Assembly: GCA_029204225.1 (NCBI GenBank)
Contig: CM055109.1
Span: 6,483,982 to 6,545,981, forward strand
Direction: 5' to 3'
DNA length: 62,000 bases
From: Diphasiastrum complanatum
Lineage: Eukaryota; Streptophyta; Lycopodiopsida; Lycopodiales; Lycopodiaceae
Position 1 is the stretch's first letter. Each line of letters starts with the position of its first letter. The notes below the pieces were generated by a model. The model saw only the letters and a program-made list of their open reading frames with translations. It did not search any database and was not told the DNA's origin. Below, piece after piece: positions 44,758 to 56,608 of the stretch. The translations under genes were made by a program, and so were the position numbers.

Positions 44758-45925
44758 AAACGCACAAGATGAAAATCAGAGCTGGTGGTGCTGGGAACAA
44801 CTCAACTATGTACGTACTTATCCTGACTGCAATAAGCATCGGAGGTGGTGGTGCTGACGTTGCTGCTGCTAAGGAACAGCTCAAGTGTATAGTATATCTT
44901 TGCAGCTAGCTGTGTCAATGTACACAAATATTCCAGGGAGTAGTGTTAGCTCTGAATGCGGATCGTGGGAATCCACAACTCGTTGGCATTTTCCCGACCA
45001 AAACCCATACACATTTCCCAATACAATGCCAAAGCTGCAAATACCATTATCCATGATATTCCAGGAAAGAGCAAGGATGGTATCTCAAGCGCTATTCCTT
45101 CGCAACAGTAAAAGATGCTGCAAAAGAGCACCTTTTTCACACGGAAGCAAGGGAGCTTTGGGAGCTGGCAAAATATATATAGAAGACAGCGTCTGGGCGC
45201 TGACGTAGAAATAGTTGATTCGAACAAGATAAGAAAAAAATAAGAAATAGAAAATGCTGATTCCTTTCACTGCAGCAAGCCACGCCAGTCTCGAAATAGT
45301 ACATCAGCTCTTATTGTATGACATGCCCTTTAGACACAATTGCAGGTAGTGCCTCAATGGTAAGGCTTCTTCCAAGCACATGTGAGACCAAAGGAATCTA
45401 TCTACATATTCTATTCCATGGAAGTTAGACAATCTCGAAAGAAACCTGTGTGATCATGCTGCATGCAAAGAGATAGCAGAATAGGCAGATAAGGCAGTGG
45501 GCGAAATCAGTCTAAGAAGAGATTTACATTATTGAACTCTTTGAGAGTAAATTATTGCAGGTTGTATAGTCTCTGCCTCTATAATATGCATAGTCTCAAT
45601 TTATTTTTAGCGAAAATTTGAAGCTCATAATATGTGTCGTTTCAAATATTACATAAATCAAGGTGTAGATTGAGATTGGGACCACCATTACCTAGGGCAC
45701 AATTGTGTTTTAGCTGATTTTGCATATGTGCTGATTGGCTCTGAACATGATGACTCCATGCCATTATGTAACTTACCTGTCTTTAGAAGCTTGCTTTCTT
45801 CCTTACCTACATGATTACCTATTTTTTTTAAATTGAACAATAATTACATGAGATAGTGTGCAAGAGCAGGACAGCTATGAAATGGTAGCTCTACCTACCT
45901 CGCCACTTCTAGTGAAATGGTAGCT
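43060..45925 (-). repeat. RepX, reverse copy
   Basis: Reverse complement of 14530-16950, and the fullest RepX copy. It keeps about 390 bases (44950-45340) missing from copy 1. A (GA)n tract lies at 44710-44757. The minus frame 44543-44220 matches the plus frame 15553-15888 of copy 1 (EDFRCIVLDCHSALFEAKFV, FYGMFKIECISFFADFVNG). On the plus strand, 12 bases after the GA tract, an ATG at 44769 opens MKIRAGGAGNNSTMYVLIL. None of these has a recognisable domain. Confidence 0.65.
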
Positions 45926-46082
45926 ACCTAGCCACTCCAAGTCAGGGCTTGATATAGATGTAGGACCAAAATGAGTGGGTCAAAGTATTGATTTTGACCC
46001 TGGGGATTGAGATAAATGTCAATTCAATTCAACTCATCGATCCAAGCCAAGTTCAAAATATATTTTGATTTTGACAAGTCCT

Positions 46083-46379
46083 CATCAAGACATAATTGGT
46101 ATGAATTCTAATGACACCTCCTCCAAAACATATAGCATGTGCACTTATGGATCTTCTATCCATCTTGTCTCCTACAAAATTTGAATATGAAAAAGTAATG
46201 AACCAATGTGCTCTCTTCTATACCAGATGCCAAAATTTAGTGTGCTAGAAATGTATCTAAGCACCCTTTTGGCTAGCATCCAATGATGAATCAAAGCAGA
46301 TTGCATGAATTGACTCAATCTATAGACTCTATACCTTATATTTAGTAATAGTGAGCTTGTTGCGTCCATGTCCTGCATA
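46083..46379 (-). pseudogene. Ty1/copia RT/RNase H scrap
   Basis: The minus strand reads YRLSQFMQSALIHHWMLAKR, VLRYISSTLNFGIWYRR and then, in a shifted frame, GDKMDRRSI- and CFGG-like RNase H pieces to about 46083. This matches the same region of the copia element at 41110-40860 but is more decayed. Confidence 0.75.
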
Positions 46380-46784
46380 TAGGATTCGATATAGTCCTAG
46401 ACTTAGATACATGGTACTCCAGTACTTGAGATTATTGGTTACACCTCATTATTCTGAACTAGACCAATAATCTTATTACTCGCGCCTGCTAGAACTCGCC
46501 CAGCGTATCTCGCCATCAAAGAAATTCAAGAATTTTTCTTGATCTTTTGACAATCAAAACCCAACTGTACTTTTCTGTATTTTGATTTTCTCCGATAGCC
46601 TTTTGGATTCTCAATTACACCACTTCGAACCCATCCATACAACTTTTGTTTGGTCCTGATTTGAGATTCATCATTGCATCAATATCCCTTATCAGATCCA
46701 ACATTTGATCACTTATACACCGAAAGATCAAAAACATTAGAAAGACAAAAATACTAAAAACAGTCCTATTTTCTATTCTATTGT
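46380..46784 (+). other. Possible leader or LTR end of Gy-B
   Basis: Non-coding sequence just upstream of the Gy-B gag start. It has ACTCGCGCC/ACTCGCCC motifs (46476-46515) like those at 9905-10058, and a short A/T-rich leader. No primer-binding site or LTR border was fixed. Confidence 0.35.
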
Positions 46785-48153
46785 ATGCATCTGAGATCCA
46801 GAAGGAGATTATCCGCCCTCGATCTCCCTGAGCTTGAAGAATTTGTCAACGTTCCCATCGAAATATTACCCGAACTAGTTGACGTAGATCCACCACCAAT
46901 GGACAATCCTAGGCCATTTGTGCCTCATGGAGTCCAGAATTTTCCCAAAATTGACGTTCTGAGGTTTGATGGCAAGGGAGATCTGCGACGATTTCTACAA
47001 ATTTACACCCAAGAGTGTAGAGCCTATGGAGACGACAGTTCACAAGCGCTGTTAAGATACTTCAATCTGTGCTTAATTGATACTGCTAAAGATTGGCATT
47101 TCAATCTTGAGCAAAACAAATGCGATGGTTGGAATATTTTGTAGGCTTAATTCATCACAAGATTCTAAATCACCCATTTTTTTTTCTAATCCATTCTTAC
47201 AATTAGGCCGAATCCTTATGGATAAGAAGAACGAGTCCCTACCGAAGTCTCTTTTTAGAGCAAGGAAGAAGAAAAAGACCACATCGTTGTCCTAGTTGAT
47301 CTATTGAGAAGTGATGCTAGAATGCCCCTAGGCACCTTACTCAAAACACATACGACCCTTTGGGAAGAATTGAAAACTTATATAGATGGACCGGACAGTG
47401 AAAAACCAGAAGTGCACCCTACAAATTTGGTGCCAGATGAAGAAGTGGAGAGATCACAACCAATTCACCAAGTAGGTGTGGGTTGGGAGAAGGATGCCAA
47501 GCATGTGCCATCCCGATCATGCATCGCAGGTTCCCAAAAGAATCAGCCATAGTCGACGAAGAATCAATAGTGAACATTATATCCTCCAAACTTTATCACA
47601 AATGCTTACGATCCGACTGGCTGACCAATCTAGCGTGAAACCAATAAGCATAGCCAACAAAGTGCATACCAAAGTAGCCAGAATTCATTTCTTGCTAGAT
47701 TTTGTAGTCTTGGACTTGCCTGATTCTCCTCAATCCTACAACGTCCTGCTAGGTAGACCTTGGCTTAGAACATCCCAAGCTCTTCACGATTTGGGAGAGA
47801 ATTGCATCATCATGCAGAATCGTGATTCTGCAGTTAAGATTGATCCTGATACCTGGACTACGAAGCCAACAGACCATCGAGCCATGGTTTCAAGCTATGC
47901 TACAGCCATCCACTCTGACAAAGAATCAGACGACGGACATTGTTGGAGGAGGATCGTCATACATGATGATTCACAAACTGATGTGGTAAATTGGACTGAA
48001 GCCCTAGCCACAATAGATTGTCTTTCGTTTGATGTTTTATCAGATGAGCAATCTCCCATGCCCAAGGCAAAGAGATTTAAAAGAAACCTCCCAAGGAGCC
48101 AAGGTGTATGAAGGTCTTGCCCATACAAAAGAGATAGATCTGGCTGAGAAGGG
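46785..48153 (+). pseudogene. Ty3/gypsy Gy-B gag-protease remnant
   Basis: Gag starts at ATG 46785 (MHLRSRRRLSALDLPELEEF) and has a Retrotrans_gag-like core (RFDGKGDLRRFLQIYTQECR, LLRYFNLCLIDTAKDWHF). A stop at 47142-47144 and shifts follow. The frame 47476-48111 includes the protease end: LADQSSVKPISI, then DSPQSYNVLLGRPWLRTSQ, the post-active-site LGRPWL block of gypsy proteases. The D-S/T-G site itself is not seen, so the front of the protease is missing. The end (PRSQGVKVYEGLAHT-like, across a frame change at 48111) matches the start of the Gy-B linker at 5390-5460. At about 48153 it is cut by transposase-like copy 2. Confidence 0.8.
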
Positions 48154-49038
48154 AGAAGAGATAGACGCGCTTGTGATACATTAGCAGTCCTCTCAATGAT
48201 TGGTGCATATAGCCACGAGGCGAGAAGGATCGTATCTTAGAGGCATTGCATAGGGAATTTCCATGTGACCATCCATTTAGTAATAAATGGATAGAGACAA
48301 AGCTTGGCGAGCACATGTGTCGCTATCGTGACAAGCTCCGTCAACAATCTCAAAGGCCAGGTAAACCAGACAAGCCAAGCTCGTGTAGCAAAAGTACTTG
48401 GACTTCGCTCATGAGTGAGTTTAGGAAAATCCCCCATAAAAATGACAAGCATAAGTAGCAAGAGTAAGAGTGAGCATGAATAGTATCAATCATCTTGGCT
48501 CCGAGGGGGAACAATGTTTTAAAGATTATTTTGCGAGTAATTTTTAACCTTAAATTTCATTGTTAAGTTCTATTTATAGCCCAATTGTTAACAAGTTTCT
48601 TTGATGTGTCTACAAAATGCGATTTGGGGAAGAGTTCCAATTGAAAAAGAATGTAAACACTGCTACAATCGTAATTTCGAGAACATGCGCAAGGAATTGG
48701 AAAGTAGAGGCATTTTTCCAATAGATCCCCTAACTTCTAATGGTTGAAACTACTCTTTGGTTTAAATAGGATTGCATTGTATTCAACTTTCACAAAATAC
48801 ATATATACCTCATGTTTAGTTAAAATAGGATCTTGCATTGCATTCAAATTTCTCAAAGTACCTGTGATTTTGTGTGCAGACTGATGAAGCGCAAGAGGAG
48901 CAGATTGATCAAGAACTTGCACATGAGGAGGAGGGGACGACAACGGCGGTGGCTGGAGCTAGCGGCAGTGATGGGGGTACTGGTGGTGACGATGACGAGC
49001 AAGATGACATTCGTAGAGGCGATGCCTTCTTCTCATAA
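48154..49038 (+). pseudogene. Transposase-like gene, copy 2 (5' truncated)
   Basis: It corresponds to 10828-11625. It keeps the 87-base segment lost from copy 1, so the frame 48226-48453 reads DRILEALHREFPCDHPFSNK, IETKLGEHMCRYRDKLRQ and TWTSLMSEFRKIPHKNDKHK, then a TAG. The first intron donor is GCGAGT rather than GTGAGT, and eight bases including the second donor are deleted near 48727. The last exon (48880-49038) is open: TDEAQEEQIDQELAHEEE, an acidic Gly-rich tail and DAFFS, then TAA. Confidence 0.5.
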
Positions 49039-49874
49039 GAGAACTGAAGCTCCACTTGTAAAACTATAAACAACTTGTTGTAAATAAAATAGATATGCAT
49101 GCACATTGTCATTTAGAATTATGTAGCACAAAAAGTGTGAGCAATTTTGATCAATGCTAGTGCTCACCTCTTAGAAAGAGCAATAGAATTCTCTCAAAAA
49201 AAAAGGAGGTCACACAATATGTACTCTCCAACAAAAAAAATGGGGCCTTGTGAGTTCAAATGAGCACACGCGGTCCCCCAAAAAAAAAATTAATCCAAAA
49301 TAAATGTCGCTGTGTGCGACATTCACTAAAAACCCTAAAATAAATTTAGCGACATTTGTGCGACGCCTGCATTAGCGTCGCACAAACGTTGCTATGTTTT
49401 TTTTGTTAAACCCCTTAAATGTCATCGGGGGTGACACACAAGTGTCTCCAATAATTCTCCCCAATAGGGACTTGGAATATTCATATCCTTTTCATACTAG
49501 GAGGGAGGTGCTCTACATCTTGAATGCATCTCCAAATTTGAAGCCAATCACTTGTCTTTTAGAAAACAAGCACACACAAATTTACTATTTAGAGCATAAA
49601 TAGTAAATGTTACAAAATGGCAACCGACTCAAACATGTACCTTCGAAGCATGAGGACATTGACCAACAAATCCATCACGTAGAGGGTGATCCATTAGGGC
49701 CATTTTTGAGCTCAAAAAGGTCCTCTTCCTTGCCTAAACAGGCTTTTTCATTGTGATTATAATTAGTTAGTGCTAATCAATCCTATGTGACACCTTTGCC
49801 TTGGGTTAACACATAGAGTGCGCTTGAGTTAAGGCTAGTTGTAGGACTCATTTTCGTAGAATTTTTTAGGTTTC
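49039..49874 (+). other. 3' flank of transposase-like gene, copy 2
   Basis: Collinear with 11626-12464, including the GCGAC inverted-motif cluster at 49305-49397, where GCGTCGCACAAACG keeps a better palindrome than copy 1. Homology with copy 1 ends at about 49875. Confidence 0.55.
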
Positions 49875-51509
49875 ATGATTTGGCCTCTACCCTCTGACAC
49901 TTTGATCCAACCATGGCTGCAGACAGCCAGGCCCCTCCTTGAAGCAATGGGTTTTTACTCGGTGCTCTTCCATTCTGAGATTAACATGGGCCTCACCCTT
50001 CACGCTTATGCCACCTGGGACAAGGACAAGGTTCGTTTCCACTTCCTATACCAAGGTACCACGTACAAGGTCATGATTAACGCCGATCGATGATCACCGT
50101 TGGCATTATGTCCGGTGATCGTCAACCCATCTCCCATCGCCACGCCAAAGCTCTGATCAAACCATTCATCACCCAAACCACACCAGAAATTCCCATCCAG
50201 ACTAACAATGGTTACCTGATAGAAGCTATCACGGAACCCTTCATTCAGGCAGCTGCGCATCTGTTGAATAACTTTCTAGTTATTTCAACATTTCACAAGG
50301 ACAGAATCTAGTCTATGCTGCTGAGTCAGATAGTGGAATCCTTTATGGAATTCCCTAACCCCTCTGTTGTGCCATACGACTGGCATAGCTTCCTTATTCG
50401 AGAACTAACAAACTCCATCAAACCCAACAACTGTGAGCGAATCGCAGCAGGCCCCCTATTGTGTAACTTTGCCTGCGCACTTCTCGAGGTAAAAGTGTGC
50501 GGTTTCCAACGCTTATCTCTCCTATCTAGCATCACCAGATCGAACTGACCCTACCGCCCCAGATGGCATTAGGATAAATGAAAACCTGATCGAAGACAAT
50601 GACGACGGAATTCCACAAGTCGTCGGGGCTGATACAACACAAGCCCCTGCCAGTGCCAGTGTACCAGCTGCTCCCACGGATCTAATAACGGCATACCAAA
50701 TCCTACGAACATACATCCTGGATGTGGTAGCAGCCAAAGCTATTCTGGAAAGCAGGGTACTACAGTTGGCAACAAGTAATACATAACTACGAGCAGACCT
50801 CACCAAGCTGTAGCAAGAGCTGATTCTAGCTCAGCAACACAAACAAGCAGGGCACCAGGAGATTGCCAAGTTGCAGCAGAAGGAGGAGGGCCGAAATAAA
50901 TATATTCAAAGCCTCTCCAAAGCGCTGACGGAGGCCTCCACAAAGATGCGGGAGTTTCAAACTGAAGCATCCCAACGGCTTGCCCCCATCCAGGCGCAAC
51001 TTACACTTTTGGAAGCAGAGAACATGCGCCTGGGGACGGAGGTTAAAGCCTTACAAGATGAGAATCTCGCTTGGTTAGCTCAATCTGCACCGCAAACAAG
51101 GCCACTTTTCCAATCAGAGTTGAATCTTCTACGGCGTCAGGTGCAGATTTATAGCCAAACCCTGAACAGCTACCAGGCGGAGTTCAGTAAGTATCGGGCA
51201 TGCGCAACGCAAGAGCTCACCCAGGCCAAGCAAGCCCTCAAGCCATGCCAGAAATACATGGAAACAAAGGCTCAGCCCTCCCCCGTGGTAATTCCACCGC
51301 CACCTAATTTTGACGCTACACAAGCTAGTACCAGCCAAGATCAGAGCCAGCAGGCAGCAGGGGGATTTCAACCATATCAAGGGTCTGAAGGCCAGGACCA
51401 AGCCTTGGGGATGTCAAGTTGGATCACCTGTTTGGCACCAAAAACTTCAGAGGATGAGGAGGCCATGTTAGCAATGATGATTAGTGGTCGAAAAAAGTCA
51501 AAAAAGTAG
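49875..51509 (+). pseudogene. Coiled-coil ORF antisense to the adjoining Gy-A element
   Basis: One protein seems to run through the region with shifts and stops. The first part reads PWLQTARPLLEAMGFYSVLF and KVRFHFLYQGTTYKVMINAD (49880-50090), then SHRHAKALIKPF, PYDWHSFLIRELTNSIKPNN and RIAAGPLLCNFACALLE (50100-50520). The last part (about 50537-51509) is DPTAPDGIRINENLIEDNDD, two stops at about 50783 and 50810, then a long Gln/Glu/Leu-rich coiled coil (50871-51170), a Pro/Gln linker and a basic end (SGRKKSKK). The stretch is markedly richer in G and C than its surroundings. It lies just 3' of the minus-strand Gy-A pol, in the opposite sense. Extra antisense ORFs between pol and the 3' LTR are known from Tat-type gypsy elements, so this is the likely identity. 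A nested unrelated gene is the alternative. Confidence 0.55.
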
Positions 51510-52515
51510 AAAAACGGTGGAAAATGAAAAAAAAACAGCAAAAAATTGAGAATAATGAGTGTTGGATGACAATGATTGTAGTTCAGAGCGTAGATGGGTG
51601 TTTGATATGATCAAATGACAGTTGGTAGGAAGTTTGGTTGAAAACAGAAAACTTGGTATTTTTAGTGAAATTTTTGGTAGAGCTTCGCTAGCAAAGGTGA
51701 CAAATGACTCAAATTCAGCCCTTATATAGCGGAATTTAGAGTGCATATTAGGTGAAATTCACTTTTCTTTGTTCAGTTCCACCCAAATTTTGGCAGGCAC
51801 CTTCTTCACAAAATTCTAAGACCTCATAGAAGTCTGCAAGAGTTCAAAAGGTGATTTGACTGCTATGCGAAGGTTCTGCGAGGGTTCAGGTTGTCTGCGA
51901 GGGTTCAACTCTCGCAGAAAGTCATCTCTCACACAACTTGCTCCTGTGATTGGATTTTCAAGATCAGACCATGTAGGTAGGCTAATGTCACTGTTCTGAT
52001 TCCATTTAGACACCTTGCGAGAGTTAGTAAGTTGATCTTGATGCTCTGTGAGGGTTCTGAAAATTCTGCTTCTGGAAACTCTTGCATACACTAAAAACTG
52101 ATGTTTTCTCCATCAGGAACTCTCGCAGAGATTTTCATGGATGCATCTAGGTCAGATTTGGTGATTGTCCAATTTTCGAGAGCTATCTCCCAGGGGATCT
52201 CAAAAAATCATGAAAAAAGTGCTCCTTCAGAGTGTTTTTTAACGAGATCTCGAGATTTTCTGATTTTTAGCTTTTGTAAACTGGTAATCAGCTTCATCCA
52301 GGCTTGATCTGACTGTTGGTAGTGCTCTGGAGCTTCTGATGGATTCTTGGTAGTAGATCCCTCGGTCTATCTGATGATCTGCTTCCTTTTTGACCCTATC
52401 AGGATCTGGATCCTCCTTGGATTCTAATGGATTTTCCTGATCCTGCCAAATCTGGCTGAATCTTGATGGATTTAGCTTGATTTGGCTTGATCTCCTTAGA
52501 TCTAGCAGTGATGGC
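51510..52515 (-). other. Gy-A untranslated 3' region, copy 2
   Basis: No coding is supported. It lies between the antisense ORF and the pol end. Motifs CTGCGAGGGTTCA and CTCTCGCAGA recur in both orientations between 51860 and 52130, and GATC-rich short repeats lie at 52290-52520. An LTR boundary could not be set. Confidence 0.4.
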
Positions 52516-53412
52516 TGAGCAGATTAGCTTTTTGTAATGTGCCACCCCCAATCTGGATGTATCTTATTGTGGTGGCCAGTACTTGTGCAATCGGCTACCG
52601 TTGATGGGTGTGTAGAAGGGTGTCCCATCAAGCTATTCTAAGTTCACGGCCCCATGATTAAGAATTTTTTTGATCCTATAAGGACCTTCGCCCGTGAATT
52701 TTAACTTCTTCTTGATCGCCTTAATTCTATACATCAAGACTAGATCTCCTGAACGAAGATCCTTCTTTTGTAATCTGCGATCATGCCAAGCCTTGCGTCT
52801 TTCCTTTTCAGCTACTAGTGCATGCACAGCTAGTAAGCGTGTTTCACAGAGTTTATGCAGAACTTCGTGGCATAGCTGTAGAGATTTGGACTCATTAAGA
52901 CATTGCACAGTGGCAATCCTTAATGAAGGAACTAAAAACTCTACTGGCATCACAGCATCCTGACCATATACCAATTGGAAGGGTGTTTGATCGGTGCTCC
53001 CTTTATATGCTGTCTTGAATGCCCACAGTGCAGCATGCAACTTGTGATCCCAATCTGATCTGCTAGCTTCAACTGTTTTCGTGAGCACGCTACACATGAT
53101 CTTATTGGATGATTCTGCTTGCCCATTACCACGAGGATAATAAGGCGTACTGGTTGTGTGGATCACGAAGAATTCCTCCAACAGGACCTTGATGGTCTCG
53201 TTGATGAAATGGCTTCCGCGATCACTGACTAGTTCCACCGGGCACCCGAAGTGCACAATGATATTTTCATAAAGGAACTTGGCAGTGGTCCTAGCGTCAG
53301 CTACTCGTACTGCCTTGGCTTCGACCCATTTGGTGAGGTAGTCTATGGCTATGATTATGTATCGAGCCTGGGAACTCCTTGTTGCAGGGTGAATTGGACC
53401 AATATAATCCAA
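52516..53412 (-). pseudogene. Gy-A copy 2 integrase core and C-terminus
   Basis: The frame 53412-52633 holds an apparently intact catalytic core: DYIGP, then VSDRGSHF, then GNGQAESSNK give the D,D,E triad. YGQDAVMPVEFLVPS follows, and the C-terminal GPY/F motif reads GEGPYRIKKILNHG. Translation ends at TAG 52631-52633 inside NLE-LDG where copy 1 has CAG. Upstream, the frame is lost between 53412 and 53466 by a small indel in the zinc finger. This is the better-preserved integrase of the two copies. Confidence 0.9.
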
Positions 53413-54177
53413 TCCCCATTTTTTGAACGGTGCTTGGGCTAAGACTGGGTACAGTAGATCCTAGTTCAATCTCGTTGGTCTCCTTGCCCTTTCGCACAAT
53501 CACACTTTTTCAAGTATACCTCTGTGTCTTTATGAATCGTTGGCCACCAACATCTGGATTGTAGGATCTTGTGAACTGTAATGTCAGATGAAAAATGACC
53601 TCCACCCATGCCTTCATGTGAAAGCGATGTATTCTTCCTCATGATCTGGGTGGTCTCATGAGGAAGAATAGACCGCCGAAGAATTCCATCCGGACCTCTT
53701 CGGTACAACTCGCCAGCAATCAGCTGATAAGGTCTAGCTTTCAAGATCAATTTCCACTTTTCCGCCTTTGGTAGTGATTTGTCTGGTTGGCTCCGCATTA
53801 GATATTCAACAATGTTGGCAGCCCATTCCGAAACTGTATCCACGTAAAATAAGGCAGCATCTGCCAGCTCATCGTCGAGTTGGGTTGCAATCTCCTTTCC
53901 CTTGATTCGTGACACATGATCTGCCATGTAGTGTTGTTTTCCCTTGCAAATTACTATCCGAAAATCAAATTCCAACAACAACAGGAGCCATCTGGTGATT
54001 CTCCCAGTGTTGCAAGTTTTATTAACGAGATATAGCAAGGGTTGATGGTCCGTATAAAAAGCAAAATGTGTGGCCATCAAATAGTGTCAAAACTTCTTAA
54101 CTGCATAGATCATTGCCAGTGCTTCTTGCTCTGTAGTTGAATAATTCATTTCGGTATCACTGAGCTGTCGGCTTGCA
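53413..54177 (-). pseudogene. Gy-A copy 2 RNase H and integrase zinc finger
   Basis: The frame 54080-53466 gives ATHFAFYTDHQPLLYLVNK, GRITRWLLLLLEFDF, GKQHYMADHVSRIKGKE and the finger start HEGMGGGHFSSD. The finger ends CDCAKGQ instead of CDVCQMA, a frameshift destroying the last Cys pair. The first RNase H strand lies beyond the MITE at 54552 onward. Confidence 0.85.
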
Positions 54178-54551
54178 TTAGAGGAGTTTTGAGCTCCAAA
54201 AAGACCCTTTAAGAATTCGTGCAAGATGTAGTTTATATTATTAAAATATTATAACACTAATACTTTTGACTTGCCATAATTTTTTAATCGTAGTTCAAAA
54301 GTATGTCATCTAGCATATTATTGGAAAGACCTTGTTGAGTGCTTTCCAATGCACCAAACTCCGCTAAATTTGGACTTACCACTAAAAAGTTATGCTAGTT
54401 TTAGTGTGGAATCAAAATGTGGACTCAAAAAGTTACGTTACGTAGATTTCAAATTTGAGTGTTTTGATTGGTCCATGTGTAAGAAAAAATAGAGAAACAA
54501 TATAAAAAGAATCTTTACAAAGGGTCTTTTTTGGATTTAGAACTCCTCTAA
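54178..54551. mobile_element. 374-bp MITE inside Gy-A copy 2, TGCA target duplication
   Basis: The ends TTAGAGGAGTTTTGAGCTCC and (complement of the right end) TTAGAGGAGTTCTAAATCCA continue into AAAAAGACCCTTT on both sides, giving terminal inverted repeats of about 33 bases with about five mismatches. TGCA stands on both flanks (54174-54177 and 54552-54555), and the empty Gy-A copy 1 (about 1654-1670) has a single site of matching length. The inside has no coding frame. A 4-bp duplication does not fit hAT (8), Mutator (9-11), PIF (3) or Tc1 (TA). Confidence 0.85.
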
Positions 54552-55520
54552 TGCAAATCGGATTGGAAAATCCTTTTTGTGTTCACCTAACTGGGTTAAG
54601 ACTGCTCCAACTGCATACTTCGATGCGTCCGTATGCACGTGGAACTCAATGGACCAATTGGGTGGTCATAGGATTGGTGCTGAGACCAATGCATCCTTAA
54701 TCTTCTAGAAAGCCTTTAGAGCTTCCTCATTCCAATGTGGATCTATTATGAGCTTGTAAATTGGTCTGGCTAATTCCGCAAAATCAAGAATGAAGATCCT
54801 ATAATAGTATCATGACCCATGAAAATGTAGACCTCGCGGATCGTCCCCGGTGGTGGTAGATCAACAATGATCCTGATATTTGATAGATCTGTGGCGATCC
54901 CGTGTCTTGACACTTTATGGCCGAGTATCAAGCCATGTGTCACCCAGAATTGACATTTTTCTGGATTCAGGGAGATCTGGTATTCGTGGCATTTTTGTAG
55001 CACCTTCTCCAAATTGGATAAGTGTTCTGAATCTGGTCCATGCACGCACAGATCGTCCAAGAAAATTTCCAGAAATTTTTGCAAATAATTTTTGATGCCA
55101 CCTGCATGACTCGCTGGAAAGTGCTTGGGGCATCACTTTATAGGCATAAGTTCCCCATTCTGTGGCGAATGTTGTATCGTGCTAGTCCTGAGGGGCTATT
55201 TTCACCTGGTTGTAGCCGCTGAAGCCGTCTAGAAAACTGTAGGCTTCGTCGCCAGCTACTCTATCGAGGACACTTTCCGTAAAGGGTAAAAGAATATTGT
55301 CCTTCTTGGTGACTGCATTAAGCGCCTTCAGATTCACACAAATACGCATTTTGCCATTCTTCTTGGGTACTATAACTATCGACGATACCCATTCCGTGTG
55401 CTCGATTTTGTATATGAAATCTGCATCCATAAGTTTTTGCAACTCTTGCTTGATCAGTTCTGTATAATTCGGGTTGCAGCGGTAGTAACGGCTTACCTTG
55501 GGGACTGCTCCATCCACCAA
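54552..55520 (-). pseudogene. Gy-A copy 2 reverse transcriptase
   Basis: The N-half (55520-55182) reads YRCNPNYTELIKQELQKL, ICVNLKALNAVTKKD and FLDGFSGYNQVKIAP, then a stop. The C-half (55084-54770) has the catalytic FLDDLCVHG box, LNPEKCQFWVTHGLILGHKV and DLPPPGTIREV. Between them 19 bases including part of the FGLCNAP motif are deleted; the deletion ends share GGCAT. The thumb and connection continue to the MITE. Confidence 0.9.
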
Positions 55521-56608
55521 AGGTATGGTGTGTTGGACTACTGTTGGCAGAATGCCCTTTAGATCACTATAGCTCTAGGCAAAATAGTCTTTATATTACA
55601 CCAACAAGGATCGTAGTCTCTTGAACTGCGTGGGTGTTAACTGCTCTCCCACATGCACTATCCTTTCTTCTTCTTCTGGTTCCGCAAGATTCATTGGCTG
55701 TGTTCGTGTAGGTCCCTCAAAGACTTGTTCCGCTGGTGCCTGACTTTGATCAGATTCTCGTTGGGCTTGCGACATCATGATTACCACGTCGTCCAATGTA
55801 TAATTCTTTAAAGTATCAGGCATCTCATGAACTGGAGCTCGTTGAGATTCCTCTTTCAACATATTGATCTTGGCCCGACTGGTCATTTTTTTATTTTCTA
55901 TCACCTGTGTAGAAGATGATGCTGTATCTCAGTCCAACTTGATTGACTTCAAGGAATCCAACACCTTCTTCTTGCCCTTTTTTGTCATTTTGATGGGTTC
56001 ATCCTTGTTGTCTTTCTTTGGGACTGCTGTGACATTTGCCTCATGGTTGTGAATATCAACGTCTACTATAGATATTGCCTCTTCGGGTAGGTCACTCCAT
56101 CGGATCACCTGGTTGTAGCGTTGCTTCAACTGATTTTTCTTATTCGCAGGTGCCTTGGGTGTTCGATCCTTGAGACTTTCGCCATAGCAGACCTTTGTGG
56201 TGGTTGATCTGGTACCTTCTTAGTTCTGTAACGATCTGGGTCCATGTGGTGTAGGACTTGTTCATCAGTCAGCTCAATCTCCTTATTATAAGTTAGAGCA
56301 TGTTGCCAAGGGACTAGATCATCGTCCACTGGGTTCTGAATCGGCTCCGCTGATAGCCATGCTACGTTTATCATATTCACTCCAAATGTGATTGGTGTGT
56401 CCAAAGTGTAACATTTGGGTGAAGATGTACTCGGTTCTGGATCTGATTCATATTGACATGCCTGGCAGTCAATAGTTGCTAATGCATCCGTCCATCTCAT
56501 GACATCCATCTCTGAATGATAGTGACCTCCCTTGGCTGGCCTTGGACAGTTAATTGTATGATCTGTCGTGGATGATCCGTCGTCAACTTTGGGTGCAATA
56601 GGTTTCAC
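55521..56608 (-). pseudogene. Gy-A copy 2 protease-RT linker
   Basis: Three frames, 56608-56126, 56129-55929 and 55904-55596, follow one another. Readable parts are DVMRWTDALATIDCQACQYE, LSAEPIQNPVDDDLVPWQHA and DTLKNYTLDDVVIMMSQAQ. The TEALATIDC-type block also occurs in Gy-B (near 47995), supporting a family tie. No catalytic motif is seen. Confidence 0.75.
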
